Assembly: GCA_947500645.1 (NCBI GenBank)
Contig: CANMSD010000002.1
Coordinates: 868,001 to 932,000, forward strand
Source of the DNA: an uncultured Erythrobacter sp.
GTDB taxonomy: Bacteria; Pseudomonadota; Alphaproteobacteria; Sphingomonadales; Sphingomonadaceae
Length of the DNA: 64,000 nucleotides
Direction of reading: 5' to 3'
Shown here: positions 23,858-33,600 of the stretch, in pieces
How the letters are laid out: each line of letters starts with the position of its first letter
Numbering within the stretch: the first letter of the stretch is position 1
The notes under the pieces: model-generated
Databases searched by the model: none
What the model saw: only the letters and a program-made list of their open reading frames with translations
What the model was told of the DNA's origin: nothing
Translations under genes and position numbers: made by a program

Positions 23858-24469
23858 CTATTGCAACGTCATGATTTCTTCGCTGCCATCGCCGCGGCCA
23901 AAGAATTGCATCAGCTGGATTAGCAGCTCGCAGCGAGCGTGAATGTTCTCTGCCTCAAGCAGCGCCTGCTTCGACGCCGGATCGAACGGCGCGATTTGCG
24001 AGACGCCATTGATCAGCGAGAAATCATCGAGTCGTTCGACCGAGTCCCAGTCGACACTATAGCCTTGGCGGTCGGCGAAACGACGCGCCTCTTGTTCGAA
24101 GCCAGCGCGCTCGATTGCGCTAAGCACGTCGTTCTCGTCATCCTCGATCAGCTCACCTTCGACCTGTCGGAACGCGGTCGCCACATCCAGCTCCCGGATC
24201 AGCTTGAAGCGCGATTGCCCCTCCAGGATCAAATTGTAGCGCCCGTCATCCATCGCTTCGATCTCGCCTATCCGCCCGACACAGCCGACAGTGTAGAGCG
24301 GTGCACCGTCCACCGGGCGTTGTGGCTGGATCATCGCAATTTGCCGGTCGCGCACCAGCGCATCGCCGACCAGCGATTGATAACGCGGTTCGAAGATGTG
24401 CAGCGGCAATTGCAATCCCGGGAACAGGATCGCGCCGGGCAATGGGAATATCGAAAGCCGCTTGCTCAT
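23858..24469 (-). CDS. LON peptidase substrate-binding domain protein
   Basis: A 203-residue cytosolic protein carrying only the N-terminal (LON_substr_bdg) domain of Lon. LSIFPLPGAILFPGLQLPLHIFEPRYQ is the canonical opening (described here; residues about 4-30). GCVGRIGEIEAMDDGRYNLIL is the second block. No ATPase or protease domain. Start at ATG 24469, 5 nt after the stop of the upstream YbbN-like gene, so the two are probably co-transcribed. Its role in proteolysis or chaperoning is unproven. Confidence 0.9.
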   Translation of the reverse strand: MSKRLSIFPLPGAILFPGLQLPLHIFEPRYQSLVGDALVRDRQIAMIQPQRPVDGAPLYTVGCVGRIGEIEAMDDGRYNLILEGQSRFKLIRELDVATAFRQVEGELIEDDENDVLSAIERAGFEQEARRFADRQGYSVDWDSVERLDDFSLINGVSQIAPFDPASKQALLEAENIHARCELLIQLMQFFGRGDGSEEIMTLQ

Positions 24470-24474
24470 CCGCC

Positions 24475-25410
24475 TCAGCCGAAAAGGATCTTTGACAGAC
24501 GTCGACGGGTGGCGACCACCCATTCATCTTCCAGCCCGATGGCTTCGAAGATCTGCAACAGCTTGGCGCGAGCCGCGCCTTCATTCCACTCGCGGTCCGC
24601 TTCGACCATCTTCAGCAACGTATCAGCTGCGGCATCACGCTCGCCTCCGGCAAACGCGGCTTCGGCATAGGCCAATTGCGCTTCCATATCCTCCGGCGCT
24701 TTCTGCGCTGCTGCCTGCAGGCCAGCAAGTTCGCCGTCGTCAACTTGCGTACCGGCCAGTTCGAGAGCGCTTTTGGCGGCGGCGATGGCGGGATCGTTGG
24801 CGAGCGTCTCGTCTGCTTCGATCGCGGCGAGAACCTGTTCCGCTTCGTCAGTCTTGCCCAGCTGGATCAGCGCGCGCACTAGGCCGGAGTGGGCGATGGC
24901 GTGCTTTGGCGCGAATTCGGTTATCTGCGCGAACACACCCGCCGCGCGTTCCGCGTCGCCTTCCATCAGCGATTGCTCGGCCATGCCGATGGCCTGTTCG
25001 ATCTCTTCGTCTGTCGGGCCTTGCGGCTCGCCATCGGCGGCTCCCGCCTGGATCGGCAACTGCGCCAGCAGCTGGTCGAGCGCGCCCTTCAATTGCGATT
25101 CGCTGCGCGCGCTGGTTAGATCGGCCACCGGCTGGCCCTGGAATATCGCATAGACCGTCGGAATGGATTTCACCTGAAACTGGCTGGCGATGAATTTCTC
25201 TTCATCGACATTGAGCTTCGCCAGAATCACGCCCTTATCGGCATATTCGGTGGCGACCTTCTCCAGCATCGGGGCGAGCGCTTTGCACGGCCCGCACCAT
25301 TCCGCCCAGAAATCCAGGATGACGAGTTTCGTCTGAGATGGTTCGACGACGCTGGTGCGAAACCGGTCGACAGCCTTTTGTTCGTCGAGATTGAGACCCA
25401 TGCTGGCCAA
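24475..25410 (-). CDS. YbbN-like thioredoxin/TPR co-chaperone
   Basis: About 311 residues. The N-terminal thioredoxin domain has an intact WCGPC motif (FWAEWCGPCKALAP) and the cis-proline loop VKSIPTVYAI. The C-terminal two-thirds contain TPR-like helical repeats (two blocks, about residues 140-300), as in YbbN/CnoX and related co-chaperones. Unlike E. coli YbbN, the CxxC is present, so redox activity is possible. Start: TTG 25410 has AGGAG 7 nt upstream, while ATG 25401 has it at 16 nt, so TTG is preferred. Precedes the LON-domain gene. Confidence 0.85.
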   Translation of the reverse strand: MASMGLNLDEQKAVDRFRTSVVEPSQTKLVILDFWAEWCGPCKALAPMLEKVATEYADKGVILAKLNVDEEKFIASQFQVKSIPTVYAIFQGQPVADLTSARSESQLKGALDQLLAQLPIQAGAADGEPQGPTDEEIEQAIGMAEQSLMEGDAERAAGVFAQITEFAPKHAIAHSGLVRALIQLGKTDEAEQVLAAIEADETLANDPAIAAAKSALELAGTQVDDGELAGLQAAAQKAPEDMEAQLAYAEAAFAGGERDAAADTLLKMVEADREWNEGAARAKLLQIFEAIGLEDEWVVATRRRLSKILFG

Positions 25411-25634
25411 GGGTGTGCTCCTGTTTGTTGGTGCGCCACGCGCTGCGATTGCAATGTGGGACGCGTGACGGCTGATGTGAAGGTGTGAATGTCGCTGGCG
25501 GCTCACGCGGGCCTAATCAAGGAGAATCTCACAGAAGCGATTTTAAGGCTTGCAGGCGGAGGTGCCCGCTGCTAATCGCGCCGCCTCCCCACCAAGGAAG
25601 CGCCAATGCGCACCTTGTTGCCGAGCGTCAGTGA

Positions 25635-25709
25635 GCGGGCGTAGCTCAGGGGTAGAGCACAACCTTGCCAAGGTTGGGGTCGGGCGTTCGAATCGCCTCG
25701 CCCGCTCCA
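25635..25709 (+). tRNA. tRNA-Gly (GCC)
   Basis: A complete cloverleaf: acceptor GCGGGCG/CGCCCGC, D-arm GCTCAGGGGTAGAGC, anticodon stem CAACC/GGTTG with loop TTGCCAA (anticodon GCC), T-arm GGGCGTTCGAATCGCC (GTTCGAAT consensus), discriminator T and an encoded CCA end. The flanks (25411-25634 and 25710-25947) hold no credible gene, only the 17-bp tandem repeat below. Confidence 0.96.
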
Positions 25710-25730
25710 TTATTTTCGAAATTCCGCTTT

Positions 25731-25764
25731 TCAGCGCATGTCGTTATTCAGCGCATGTCGTTAT
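25731..25764 (+). repeat. 17-bp tandem duplication next to tRNA-Gly
   Basis: TCAGCGCATGTCGTTAT occurs twice in direct succession, 22 bp after the tRNA-Gly gene. It is a perfect tandem repeat of unknown function; slippage or a decayed integration footprint is possible. Confidence 0.7.
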
Positions 25765-25947
25765 CGCGCCCTAGTGGATTTCAGGCAGCGCTTGGTTCGC
25801 TTTGCCACGAGCATAGCTGTATCCCGCCCGCCACTCATCGGTCATTCATTGCCATTCGTCGAAGAGAGCGGATTATCGCTTGCAACGGGGACCGACGCTG
25901 CTAGGTGCGTGTTACGTTATCACATTTACTTCTGATCAGGGATCATC

Positions 25948-28134
25948 ATGACATCTACGGTTATTTGTCGGGCCAGCTCTCGCTTGGCGCTCGCCACCGC
26001 CATATCTTTTGGCGTGCTCGCTCAGCCTGCTCTCGCGCAGGATCAGGACGCGCCGCAAACCGATTCCGCTGAAACGCAATCGGAGCGGATCGAAGACGAT
26101 CTCCACACCCGCCGCGTAGATAGCGATGGTACGATTGTCGTCAGCGCGGCCGGCCTGAAACAGCTCGACATCTTGGCCGGCACATCTGTGTTCGAGGCGG
26201 CCGACATCCAGCGTAATCTTGATGGTCAGATTGGCGAGGTCCTGGCCAAGCTGCCCGGCGTCTCGGCCAGCAGTTTCTCCCCCGGTGCCTCGCGCCCGGT
26301 TCTACGTGGCTTCCAGGGTGAGCGTGTTCGCGTCCTCATCGATGGTCTTGGCACGTCTGACGTTTCCAATACGTCGGTTGACCATGCGACCACGATTGAT
26401 CCCCTGACGGCAGAGCGGATCGAAGTGCTGCGCGGGCCAGCTGTCTTGCTTTACGGCAGTCAGGCGATTGGCGGTGCGGTCAATGTTATCGACAAGCGGA
26501 TCCCGACCCGTCGTCCCGATGAGAAGATCCACCTCGACGCACTTGCGGCGTGGAATTCAGCGAGTGATTTGCGCAATGGCGGCGCGTCGCTCGATGTTCC
26601 GATCGGGTCGAGCCTGGTCTTCCACGTCGACGGTTCCTATCGCGAGACCGATGATCTGGAGATTGGCGGCTTCCAGGTTTCCGAGGCGCTGCGACAAGAG
26701 ATTTTCGAGCTTGCTGACGAAGAGGAGGCCGAAGGCGAGATCGAAGAGGCAGAGGAACTGCGCGAGGCTGCAAATCAGCGTGGCTTTATTCCCAACAGTG
26801 CAACCCAGACCTGGACGATAAACACCGGCTTCGGACTGGTGCTCGGCGATAGCACCTTTGGCGCTTCCATTGGTTGGTATGACACGGAGTACGGGGTGCC
26901 GTCCCGGCCCGGAACGGAGCATGCTCACGAGGATGATGGCGACGATGACGAGGAAGAGGGCGAAGAGATCGTCACTATCGGCCTCGAGCAGTTCCGCGCC
27001 GACTTCCGCGGTGACATCGCACTGGGCGAAGGGTTCTTCCAGCGCCTGAAGCTGCGTGTCGGCTATTCCGATTACACACACACCGAATTCGAAGGCGATG
27101 AAATCGGCACAACCTTCGATAGCGAGTCTATCGAGGCGCGCGTTGAGCTGACGCAAAAGGAAACCGGTCCTCTGCGCGGTTCGCTCGGCCTGCAATACAC
27201 CTATCGCGATTTCTTCGCCGAAGGCGCAGAGGCCTATGTGCCGCCCAATGTTACCGATCAAATCGCGATCTTTGCGCTGCAAGAATATGGTTCCGGCCCG
27301 TTCCAGATCGAGGCAGCCGGGCGGGTCGAGTTCACCGAGGTTGAATCTCAGCCGATCAGCGCGCGGCGCGAGTTTGAAACTTTCTCAGGCGCGCTTGGCC
27401 TCGTTTGGGAAGGCGAGCAGGCGCTGCGTGCCGGCGTGAACCTGTCGCGGGTCGAACGCGCACCGAGTGCGGAAGAGCTGTTTTCCAACGGACCGCATAT
27501 CGCGACGCAGGCGTTTGAGATTGGCGATCCTTCGTTTTCTAAAGAGAGCGCTTGGGGCATCGAGGCCTTTGCTCGTGGCAACCTTGGTACGGCGCAATTC
27601 AGCGTCGCCGTGTTCCAGCAATGGTTTGACAATTACATCTTCCTTGATGAAACGGCGGACGAAGAAGATGGTCTGCCCGTCTTCGTCTATCAGCAGGATG
27701 ATGCGAACTATTTCGGTATCGAAGGCGAGCTGACGCTGCCGTTCTACAACGATGGCAACCTCACTTTGCTGGCCGATGTGCGCGGTTCCTACATTAATGC
27801 GGAGCTGGACGATGGCTCAGCCATTCCGCGCATTCCGCCGATCGAATTGCTGGGCGCGCTCGAAGCCCAGACGCCCGCCTTTGACGTTCGCGCAGAGGTC
27901 CAATGGTTCGGTGAGCAGGACGATGTTGCAGCGTTCGAGACAGAAACGGATTCGTTTACGCTGGTGAATGCTTCGATTGCCTGGCGACCATTGCCGAGCC
28001 GTGAGAACGTGACGGTGCTGGTTGGCGTCGACAACATCTTCGACGTTGTTGGCCGCCGCCATGCGAGCTTTACGAAGGACTTTGTTCCGCTCGCCGGGCG
28101 CAATGCGAAAGCGAGCGTACGGCTTAGTTTCTAG
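25948..28134 (+). CDS. TonB-dependent receptor, ZnuD-like
   Basis: A 728-residue outer-membrane receptor. The signal peptide ends at ALAQ. The plug domain has GEVLAKLPGVSASSFSPGASRPVLRGFQ and RIEVLRGPAVLLYGSQAIGGAVNVID (described in part). A beta-barrel of about 580 residues ends in LSF. One extracellular loop, around residue 322-340, contains HAHEDDGDDDEEEGEE, a His/Asp/Glu metal-binding type loop as in ZnuD zinc receptors. Another, near residue 250, is Glu-rich. Zinc import is inferred. TGTTACGTTATCACA (25910-25924) upstream is a loose candidate Zur site. A bidirectional terminator follows. Confidence 0.88.
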   Translation: MTSTVICRASSRLALATAISFGVLAQPALAQDQDAPQTDSAETQSERIEDDLHTRRVDSDGTIVVSAAGLKQLDILAGTSVFEAADIQRNLDGQIGEVLAKLPGVSASSFSPGASRPVLRGFQGERVRVLIDGLGTSDVSNTSVDHATTIDPLTAERIEVLRGPAVLLYGSQAIGGAVNVIDKRIPTRRPDEKIHLDALAAWNSASDLRNGGASLDVPIGSSLVFHVDGSYRETDDLEIGGFQVSEALRQEIFELADEEEAEGEIEEAEELREAANQRGFIPNSATQTWTINTGFGLVLGDSTFGASIGWYDTEYGVPSRPGTEHAHEDDGDDDEEEGEEIVTIGLEQFRADFRGDIALGEGFFQRLKLRVGYSDYTHTEFEGDEIGTTFDSESIEARVELTQKETGPLRGSLGLQYTYRDFFAEGAEAYVPPNVTDQIAIFALQEYGSGPFQIEAAGRVEFTEVESQPISARREFETFSGALGLVWEGEQALRAGVNLSRVERAPSAEELFSNGPHIATQAFEIGDPSFSKESAWGIEAFARGNLGTAQFSVAVFQQWFDNYIFLDETADEEDGLPVFVYQQDDANYFGIEGELTLPFYNDGNLTLLADVRGSYINAELDDGSAIPRIPPIELLGALEAQTPAFDVRAEVQWFGEQDDVAAFETETDSFTLVNASIAWRPLPSRENVTVLVGVDNIFDVVGRRHASFTKDFVPLAGRNAKASVRLSF

Positions 28135-28159
28135 AGGATCGGACCCTCTCCGATAAGAT

Positions 28160-28198
28160 AAGGGCGGGGCCAGCTTTTCGCCGGTCCCGCCCTTTTTC
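28160..28198. terminator. bidirectional terminator between convergent genes
   Basis: AGGGCGGG (28161-28168) pairs with CCCGCCCT (28186-28193), followed by TTTTTCTC. It lies between the receptor and the opposing reductase gene. On the minus strand the tail is CTTATCTTATC, less T-rich. Confidence 0.8.
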
Positions 28199-28212
28199 TC
28201 GTTTGTGCTGGA

Positions 28213-29388
28213 TCAGTTTTCTGCTGCGAAGGTCAGTTCGGCATGCTCTTCAAGCCGCTTGACCAGATCCTCGCCCAGAAATGATCCCGGCGTGCCGATG
28301 CCGCCCGGCGCGTCGCAGGATAGCAGCGCAATCGCGGTTTCACCGATCATCCGGCTGGTCGAGCCATAGCCTGGATCGTATTTGCCTTTGACGCCGTATT
28401 TGAGCGTCTCGCCACCCGGCAAATCTGCCACAAAGACGACATCGTAAAAGCCGTTTTCGCGCTCTTCCTTGTCCGGTCCTTCGCCGGGCTTGGGAGGCTT
28501 CGCGCCGAACGGGTTCTTCATCATCTCAGCCGCTGCCTCAGCCATCTTCTTGCCCGCCTCGCCAGGGCTGGTGAGCATCATCTCGTCATAGACGAAGTCT
28601 TCGCCATAGGGGTGGCCGAGCAGGAAGTTGGTGCGATGCACATTCTTGGTGTTGATCGGGGCCATCACGAATGGCGCGGACCATTTCTCCAGGTCCTTCT
28701 CGTAAGTCGGGACCATTCCGGACGGCTGGCTTGGCCCTTCAAAGCCGGGGGTCAGGCCAAAGGAGCTGCGCAGGATGCCGATCAGTTTCGGGTTCTTCGC
28801 GACCGCCTTCATCGTCTCGGTCATGGAGGCTACCGTGCCGCCCGATGCGCCGCCGGCCATGCCGCGAACCCGTCCGCGAATGCGCGCCGATGGCGAGCCG
28901 GTGCGTTTTTGCACTTCCTTCTGCGTCATCAGAACGCCGAGGTCGAAGGGGATGGAGTCGAACCCGCTTGAGAAGCAGATCCGCGCCCCGCTCGCCTTGG
29001 CAGCCTCGCTGTGCTGCTCGATCTTCTCGCGCATCCAGGTCGGCTCGCCGCATAGATCGGTATAATCGGTGCCGGTCTTCACGCAGGCTTCAACCAGATT
29101 GTCACCATAGAGCTGGTATGGTCCCACCGTGGTCAGAACCACCTTGGTGCGATTGCACATCGCCTCCAGGCTGGCCATGTCATCGGCATCGGCGACCACC
29201 AGCGGCGTATCTGCTGGCGCGCCGATTTCATCGCGCACCGCTTCGAGCTTTTCGAGACTGCGTCCGGCCATCGCCCATTTCGGACCGTCAGCGCTGTCGC
29301 CATATTCGCACACGTAGTGTTCGGCGACCAGGCGTCCGGTAAAGCCGGTTGCGCCATAGATGATTACGTCGAATTCTGGATTGGCCAT
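28213..29388 (-). CDS. saccharopine dehydrogenase-like / trans-acting enoyl reductase family protein
   Basis: A 391-residue NAD(P)-binding oxidoreductase. VIIYGATGFTGRLVAEHY at the N-terminus is the Rossmann dinucleotide loop, and VVLTTVGPYQLYGD, TDYTDLCGEPTWM and GFDSIPFDLGVL are typical of the saccharopine-dehydrogenase-like family. Mycobacterial relatives act as trans-acting enoyl reductases in lipid synthesis. Here the substrate is unknown. A hydrophobic patch in the middle may touch the membrane. It stands alone, convergent to the receptor gene. Confidence 0.88.
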   Translation of the reverse strand: MANPEFDVIIYGATGFTGRLVAEHYVCEYGDSADGPKWAMAGRSLEKLEAVRDEIGAPADTPLVVADADDMASLEAMCNRTKVVLTTVGPYQLYGDNLVEACVKTGTDYTDLCGEPTWMREKIEQHSEAAKASGARICFSSGFDSIPFDLGVLMTQKEVQKRTGSPSARIRGRVRGMAGGASGGTVASMTETMKAVAKNPKLIGILRSSFGLTPGFEGPSQPSGMVPTYEKDLEKWSAPFVMAPINTKNVHRTNFLLGHPYGEDFVYDEMMLTSPGEAGKKMAEAAAEMMKNPFGAKPPKPGEGPDKEERENGFYDVVFVADLPGGETLKYGVKGKYDPGYGSTSRMIGETAIALLSCDAPGGIGTPGSFLGEDLVKRLEEHAELTFAAEN

Positions 29389-29476
29389 TTGAATGCTCTC
29401 CTTTGCCGCGCTTGATGCGCGCGCATGTGCAGAGAGTCAAAGCCGCTACGGCGCGGGGAGTTCCGAATAGGCGACC

Positions 29477-30031
29477 TCAGAGCCGAGGCAGCGTTACGCC
29501 GCGCTGGCCCATGTATTTGCCCGCGCGATCCTTGTAGCTGGTTTCGCAGCGCTCATTGCCTTGCAGGAACAGGAACTGACACGCGCCCTCATTGGCGTAG
29601 ATCTTCGCAGGCAGAGGCGTGGTGTTCGAAAATTCAAGCGTCACATGCCCTTCCCAGCCCGGCTCCAGCGGGGTGACATTCACAATGATGCCGCAGCGCG
29701 CATAGGTGCTCTTGCCAAGGCAGATCACCAGCACGTCTTCGGGCACGCGGAAATATTCGACCGTGCGCGCCAATGCGAAGGAATTGGGCGGGATGATGCA
29801 AACATCGGTCTTGCGGTCGACCAGGCTGCCCGCATCGAAGCTCTTGGGATCCACGGTGGCCGAATTCACATTGGTGAAAATCTTGAACTCGTCTGCCACG
29901 CGCGCGTCATAGCCATAGGATGACAGGCCATAGGAGATGACGCCTTCGCGCCGCTGAGCCTCGACGAAAGGCTCGATCATGCCCTCGTCCTGCGCCTTGG
30001 ATCGAATCCACTTGTCTGAAAGAATCGCCAT
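29477..30031 (-). CDS. dcd: dCTP deaminase
   Basis: A 184-residue trimeric enzyme that deaminates dCTP to dUTP for dTTP synthesis. [17 protein letters not shown] (described; residues about 34-50), the catalytic-site [33 protein letters not shown] and a C-terminal [13 protein letters not shown] are all family hallmarks. The glutamate in GHVTLEF is the catalytic base. Normal length. No close partner gene; the window also carries nrdA/nrdB, so two deoxynucleotide-pool genes are present, though unlinked. Confidence 0.96.
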   Translation of the reverse strand: MAILSDKWIRSKAQDEGMIEPFVEAQRREGVISYGLSSYGYDARVADEFKIFTNVNSATVDPKSFDAGSLVDRKTDVCIIPPNSFALARTVEYFRVPEDVLVICLGKSTYARCGIIVNVTPLEPGWEGHVTLEFSNTTPLPAKIYANEGACQFLFLQGNERCETSYKDRAGKYMGQRGVTLPRL

Positions 30032-30101
30032 GAGAGAGTGATTCCGGAAGGCGAGGGGTGGAGCAAGCGTTAGTGGCTGGCGCTCCGCCGCGTATCCCCC
30101 G

Positions 30102-30629
30102 TTACTTGACTGTCTCAGCCCCCAGACCCGGATTCAGCGCAGTCACATGGTTGAGCCATTTCTTCGGGCGGCGCAGCATGTTGTCGGGATATTCCACCTT
30201 CAGGCCGACGATCTTCGCCATTGCGCCGACGAAGTGGATACAATTGCGCGTGTCGAGACTGTAATACTTCCCCGGCGCATCGCGCCACGCGACAACCTCT
30301 GCTTTGACGCGGGCATATTGTGCGTCGCTAAGCGTTACGGAGAAATGCCTGTTGGTCTTTTTGATCGTCTTGGGTTTCTCTGCCAGGATCATGTGCTCGA
30401 CCGGGCCATTGAGTATGGCGGGCGTCACTTTGCGCGCGGAGAAGCCGTAATTCTCGTTTATCTGAGTGCCGTCCGACAGTGTCCCTTCCAGCACCACGAA
30501 TGTGTGTGGGTAGCGCCCGATCAACACCGAGCCATTGAAGCTGTGAAAGTGCATGGTAACGGCGGCGAAGGCAGGCCCGCTCCAGACGAGCGCGAGCATT
30601 GTGACAACAAGCGTGAAAAGACGTTTCAT
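30102..30629 (-). CDS. secreted protein, possible permuted papain-like fold
   Basis: A 175-residue exported protein; the signal peptide ends at AFA. In the mature part a histidine in [11 protein letters not shown] (about residue 42) comes first, and a cysteine in [10 protein letters not shown] (about 129) comes later. This His-before-Cys order is the layout of permuted NlpC/P60- or DUF4105-like cysteine hydrolases. NENYGFSA and GPVEHMI are further conserved-looking blocks. The catalytic assignment is inference. The gene lies 26 nt downstream of putA on the same strand and may be part of its transcript. Confidence 0.6.
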   Translation of the reverse strand: MKRLFTLVVTMLALVWSGPAFAAVTMHFHSFNGSVLIGRYPHTFVVLEGTLSDGTQINENYGFSARKVTPAILNGPVEHMILAEKPKTIKKTNRHFSVTLSDAQYARVKAEVVAWRDAPGKYYSLDTRNCIHFVGAMAKIVGLKVEYPDNMLRRPKKWLNHVTALNPGLGAETVK

Positions 30630-30655
30630 GCGGCTGTTCCTAAAACGAAATTATC

Positions 30656-33600
30656 TCAGCTCGCAAGCGGTTGGCCGAGCAGGCTCGCATTACCGCCTGC
30701 GGCTGTTGTATCGACGCACGTCACGCGCTCGGTTGCGAAGCGGGCGAGATAATGCGGGCCGCCCGCTTTCGGACCCGTGCCGGAGAGGCCTTCCCCTCCG
30801 AATGGCTGGCTTTCGACCACCGCGCCGATCTGGTTGCGATTAACATAGATATTGCCGACTTTTGCGGTCCGCTCGATCAGGTGGCGCATCGCCTCGATTC
30901 GGCTGTGCAGGCCCAGAGTCAGGCCGAATCCGGTGGCGTTGATATCGGCGATGACCTGCTCGACCTCGCCAGCGGCGAAGCGCGCGACATGCAGAACGGG
31001 GCCGAAATTCTCACGCTTCAGATCGAGGATCGAGTCCACTTCGATAATGGTAGGGGCGACGAAACAGCCCTTTCCGGTTTCGGCCGATAGCTCGCTGCGC
31101 CAGACCGTTCCGCCCAATTGCTCACGCCGGGCGACGTGGCGTTCGAGCGCCGCCTGCGCGTCTGGGTCGATCACCGGGCCAACATCAGTTGCCAGTTTCG
31201 CAGGATCGCCAATGATCAGCGCGTCGAACCCGCCGCGGATCATCGTCAGCATTTCGTCGGCGACATCGTCTTGCAGATAGAGCACGCGCAACGCCGAACA
31301 ACGCTGGCCCGCGCTCTGGAAAGCGCTGGCGACCACATCGCGCACAACCTGTTCGGGCAGGGCCGAGGAATCGACGATCATTGCATTCTGCCCGCCGGTC
31401 TCGGCGATGAAGGTGGCGATTGGTCCGTCGCGTCCGGCAAGAGTGCGGTTGATCGCGCGTGCCGTCTCGGTCGACCCGGTGAAGGCAACCCCGGCAATGC
31501 GGGGGTCGGAGGTGATCATCTGACCGACATCGCCCGCACCTGGCAACAATTGCAACACTTCTTCCGGGATGCCCGCGTCGTGGCACAGCTTAACCGCGAG
31601 CGCGGCGATCAGCGGGGTCTGCTCGGCAGGCTTGGCGATAACGCTGTTGCCAGCGGCCAGCGCTGCCGAGGCCATGCCGATAAAGATCGCGAGTGGGAAG
31701 TTCCACGGGCTGATCGTGGCGAAGACGCCGCGTCCATGCAGGTGGAGCAGGTTCTCTTCGCCGGTTGGGCCGGGCAGCACGGTCGGCTCGGTGAACTGGC
31801 GACGCGCCTCACTGGCGTAATAGCGCAGGAAGTCGACCGCCTCGCGCAATTCGAGCACCGCATCGGTCAGCGTCTTGCCCGCCTCGCGCTGGCACAGCGA
31901 CAGGAATTCCGTCGTATGCGCTTCGAACAGATTGGCCGCTTCTTCGAGCAAGAGCGCGCGCTTCTCTCCGCCCAGCGCATCCCAACCCGGCTGGATAGCG
32001 ATGGCGCTGGTTATGGCGTGCCCAACCTCATCAGCTGTCGCATCGCGGCGTGTGCCGACCTGCGAGGTGAGATCGTGCGGCATGGTGATTGGCGCGATCT
32101 CGCCGGGCTCAGCCGCTGGGAAAGTCGGCTCGGCATGCCATTGTCGGTCAGCAAGGGCGGCAAGTTCCTTTTCGAGTGAGTCAAGCACGAGCGGATCGGC
32201 CAGATCGACGCCCGCACTGTTCACCCGCGCGCCAAAAATGTCAGCGGGCAGCGGAATATTCGGATTGCGCAAGGGCGAGCATGCGGCCAGCTCTGCAACC
32301 GGGTCGCCGACCAGCTCGGATGCAGGCACATCGGCATCGCCCATGCGGTTGACGAAGCTGGTGTTCGCCCCGTTTTCGAGCAGGCGGCGTACGAGATAAG
32401 CGAGCAATTCCTTGTGCCCGCCAACCGGCGCGTAAATGCGCACAGGCGTCCTGTGGTTGCCCTCGACCGCGCCAAGCGCATCGTAGACTTCCTCGCCCAT
32501 GCCGTGGAGCCGTTGAAATTCGAACGACCTGTCGCCAGCCAGGGCTTTCACCGCTGCGATTGTGTAAGCGTTGTGTGTCGCAAAGGCCGGGCGAATGACG
32601 TCCGCATGTTCGAACAAGCGCGTCGCGCAGGCGAGGTAGCTGACGTCGGTGGCTAGCTTGCGAGTGAACACTGGATAGTCGCTGAAACCGCCGACCTGGG
32701 TCAGCTTGATTTCGCTGTCCCAATAGGCCCCTTTGACAAGCCGCACGAACAGCTTGCGGCCATGGCGCCGCGCGAGCTTCGCCGCCCAGTCGCAAAGCGG
32801 CACTCCGCGTTTTTGATAGGCCTGCAGCGCGAGGCCGAACCCGTCCCAGCGCGAACCGTCCGCGCGGATGAACAGGCTGTCGTCGGCAACCAGCGCTTCG
32901 ATAATGTCGAGCGAGAGTTCGAGCCGCTCGGCTTCCTCCGCATCCACGGTGAAATGGATGTCGGCGTCGCGCGCCTTCTCAGCCAGCGCGCGGACGATCG
33001 GCACAATGTCTTCGCGTGCCTTTTCTGCATGGAGGAAGTCGTACTTCGGATGCAGCGCAGACAGCTTCACGGAAATGCCGGGTGAGGGGCCGACGCCGCC
33101 TTTCGCCTCTTTCGCCAATCGCTGAAGCGCGCCTTCATAGGCGTGCGCGTAGCGCGCCGCATCGGGATAGGTCATCGCCGCTTCACCCAGCATGTCGAAG
33201 CTGTGGGTGAGGCCTTTCGCCCGCTCTGGCTTGGCACGATCTAGCGCTTCGTCGATTGTGCGACCGAAGACAAATTGCCCGCCAAGAATGCGCATCGCCT
33301 GCAATGTCGCCTTGCGCACGACGGGTTCGCCGAGCCGATTCACTGTCCGTTTGAGCGTCGAGCCAAGCCCGCGCTGATGCGCCTCTGGCGGGTCGATCAC
33401 TTCGCCGGTCAGCATCAGCGAGAAGGTAGCGGCATTGACGAAGGTGGAGGAGCTTTCACCCAGATGCTCTGACCAGTCGATCGCGCCGATCTTGTCCTTG
33501 ATCAGTGCGTCGGCGGTCTCGGCATCGGGCACGCGCAGCAGCGCCTCGGCCATGCACATCAGCGCAATGCCTTCTTCGGTGTCGAGCCCGAATTGCTGGA

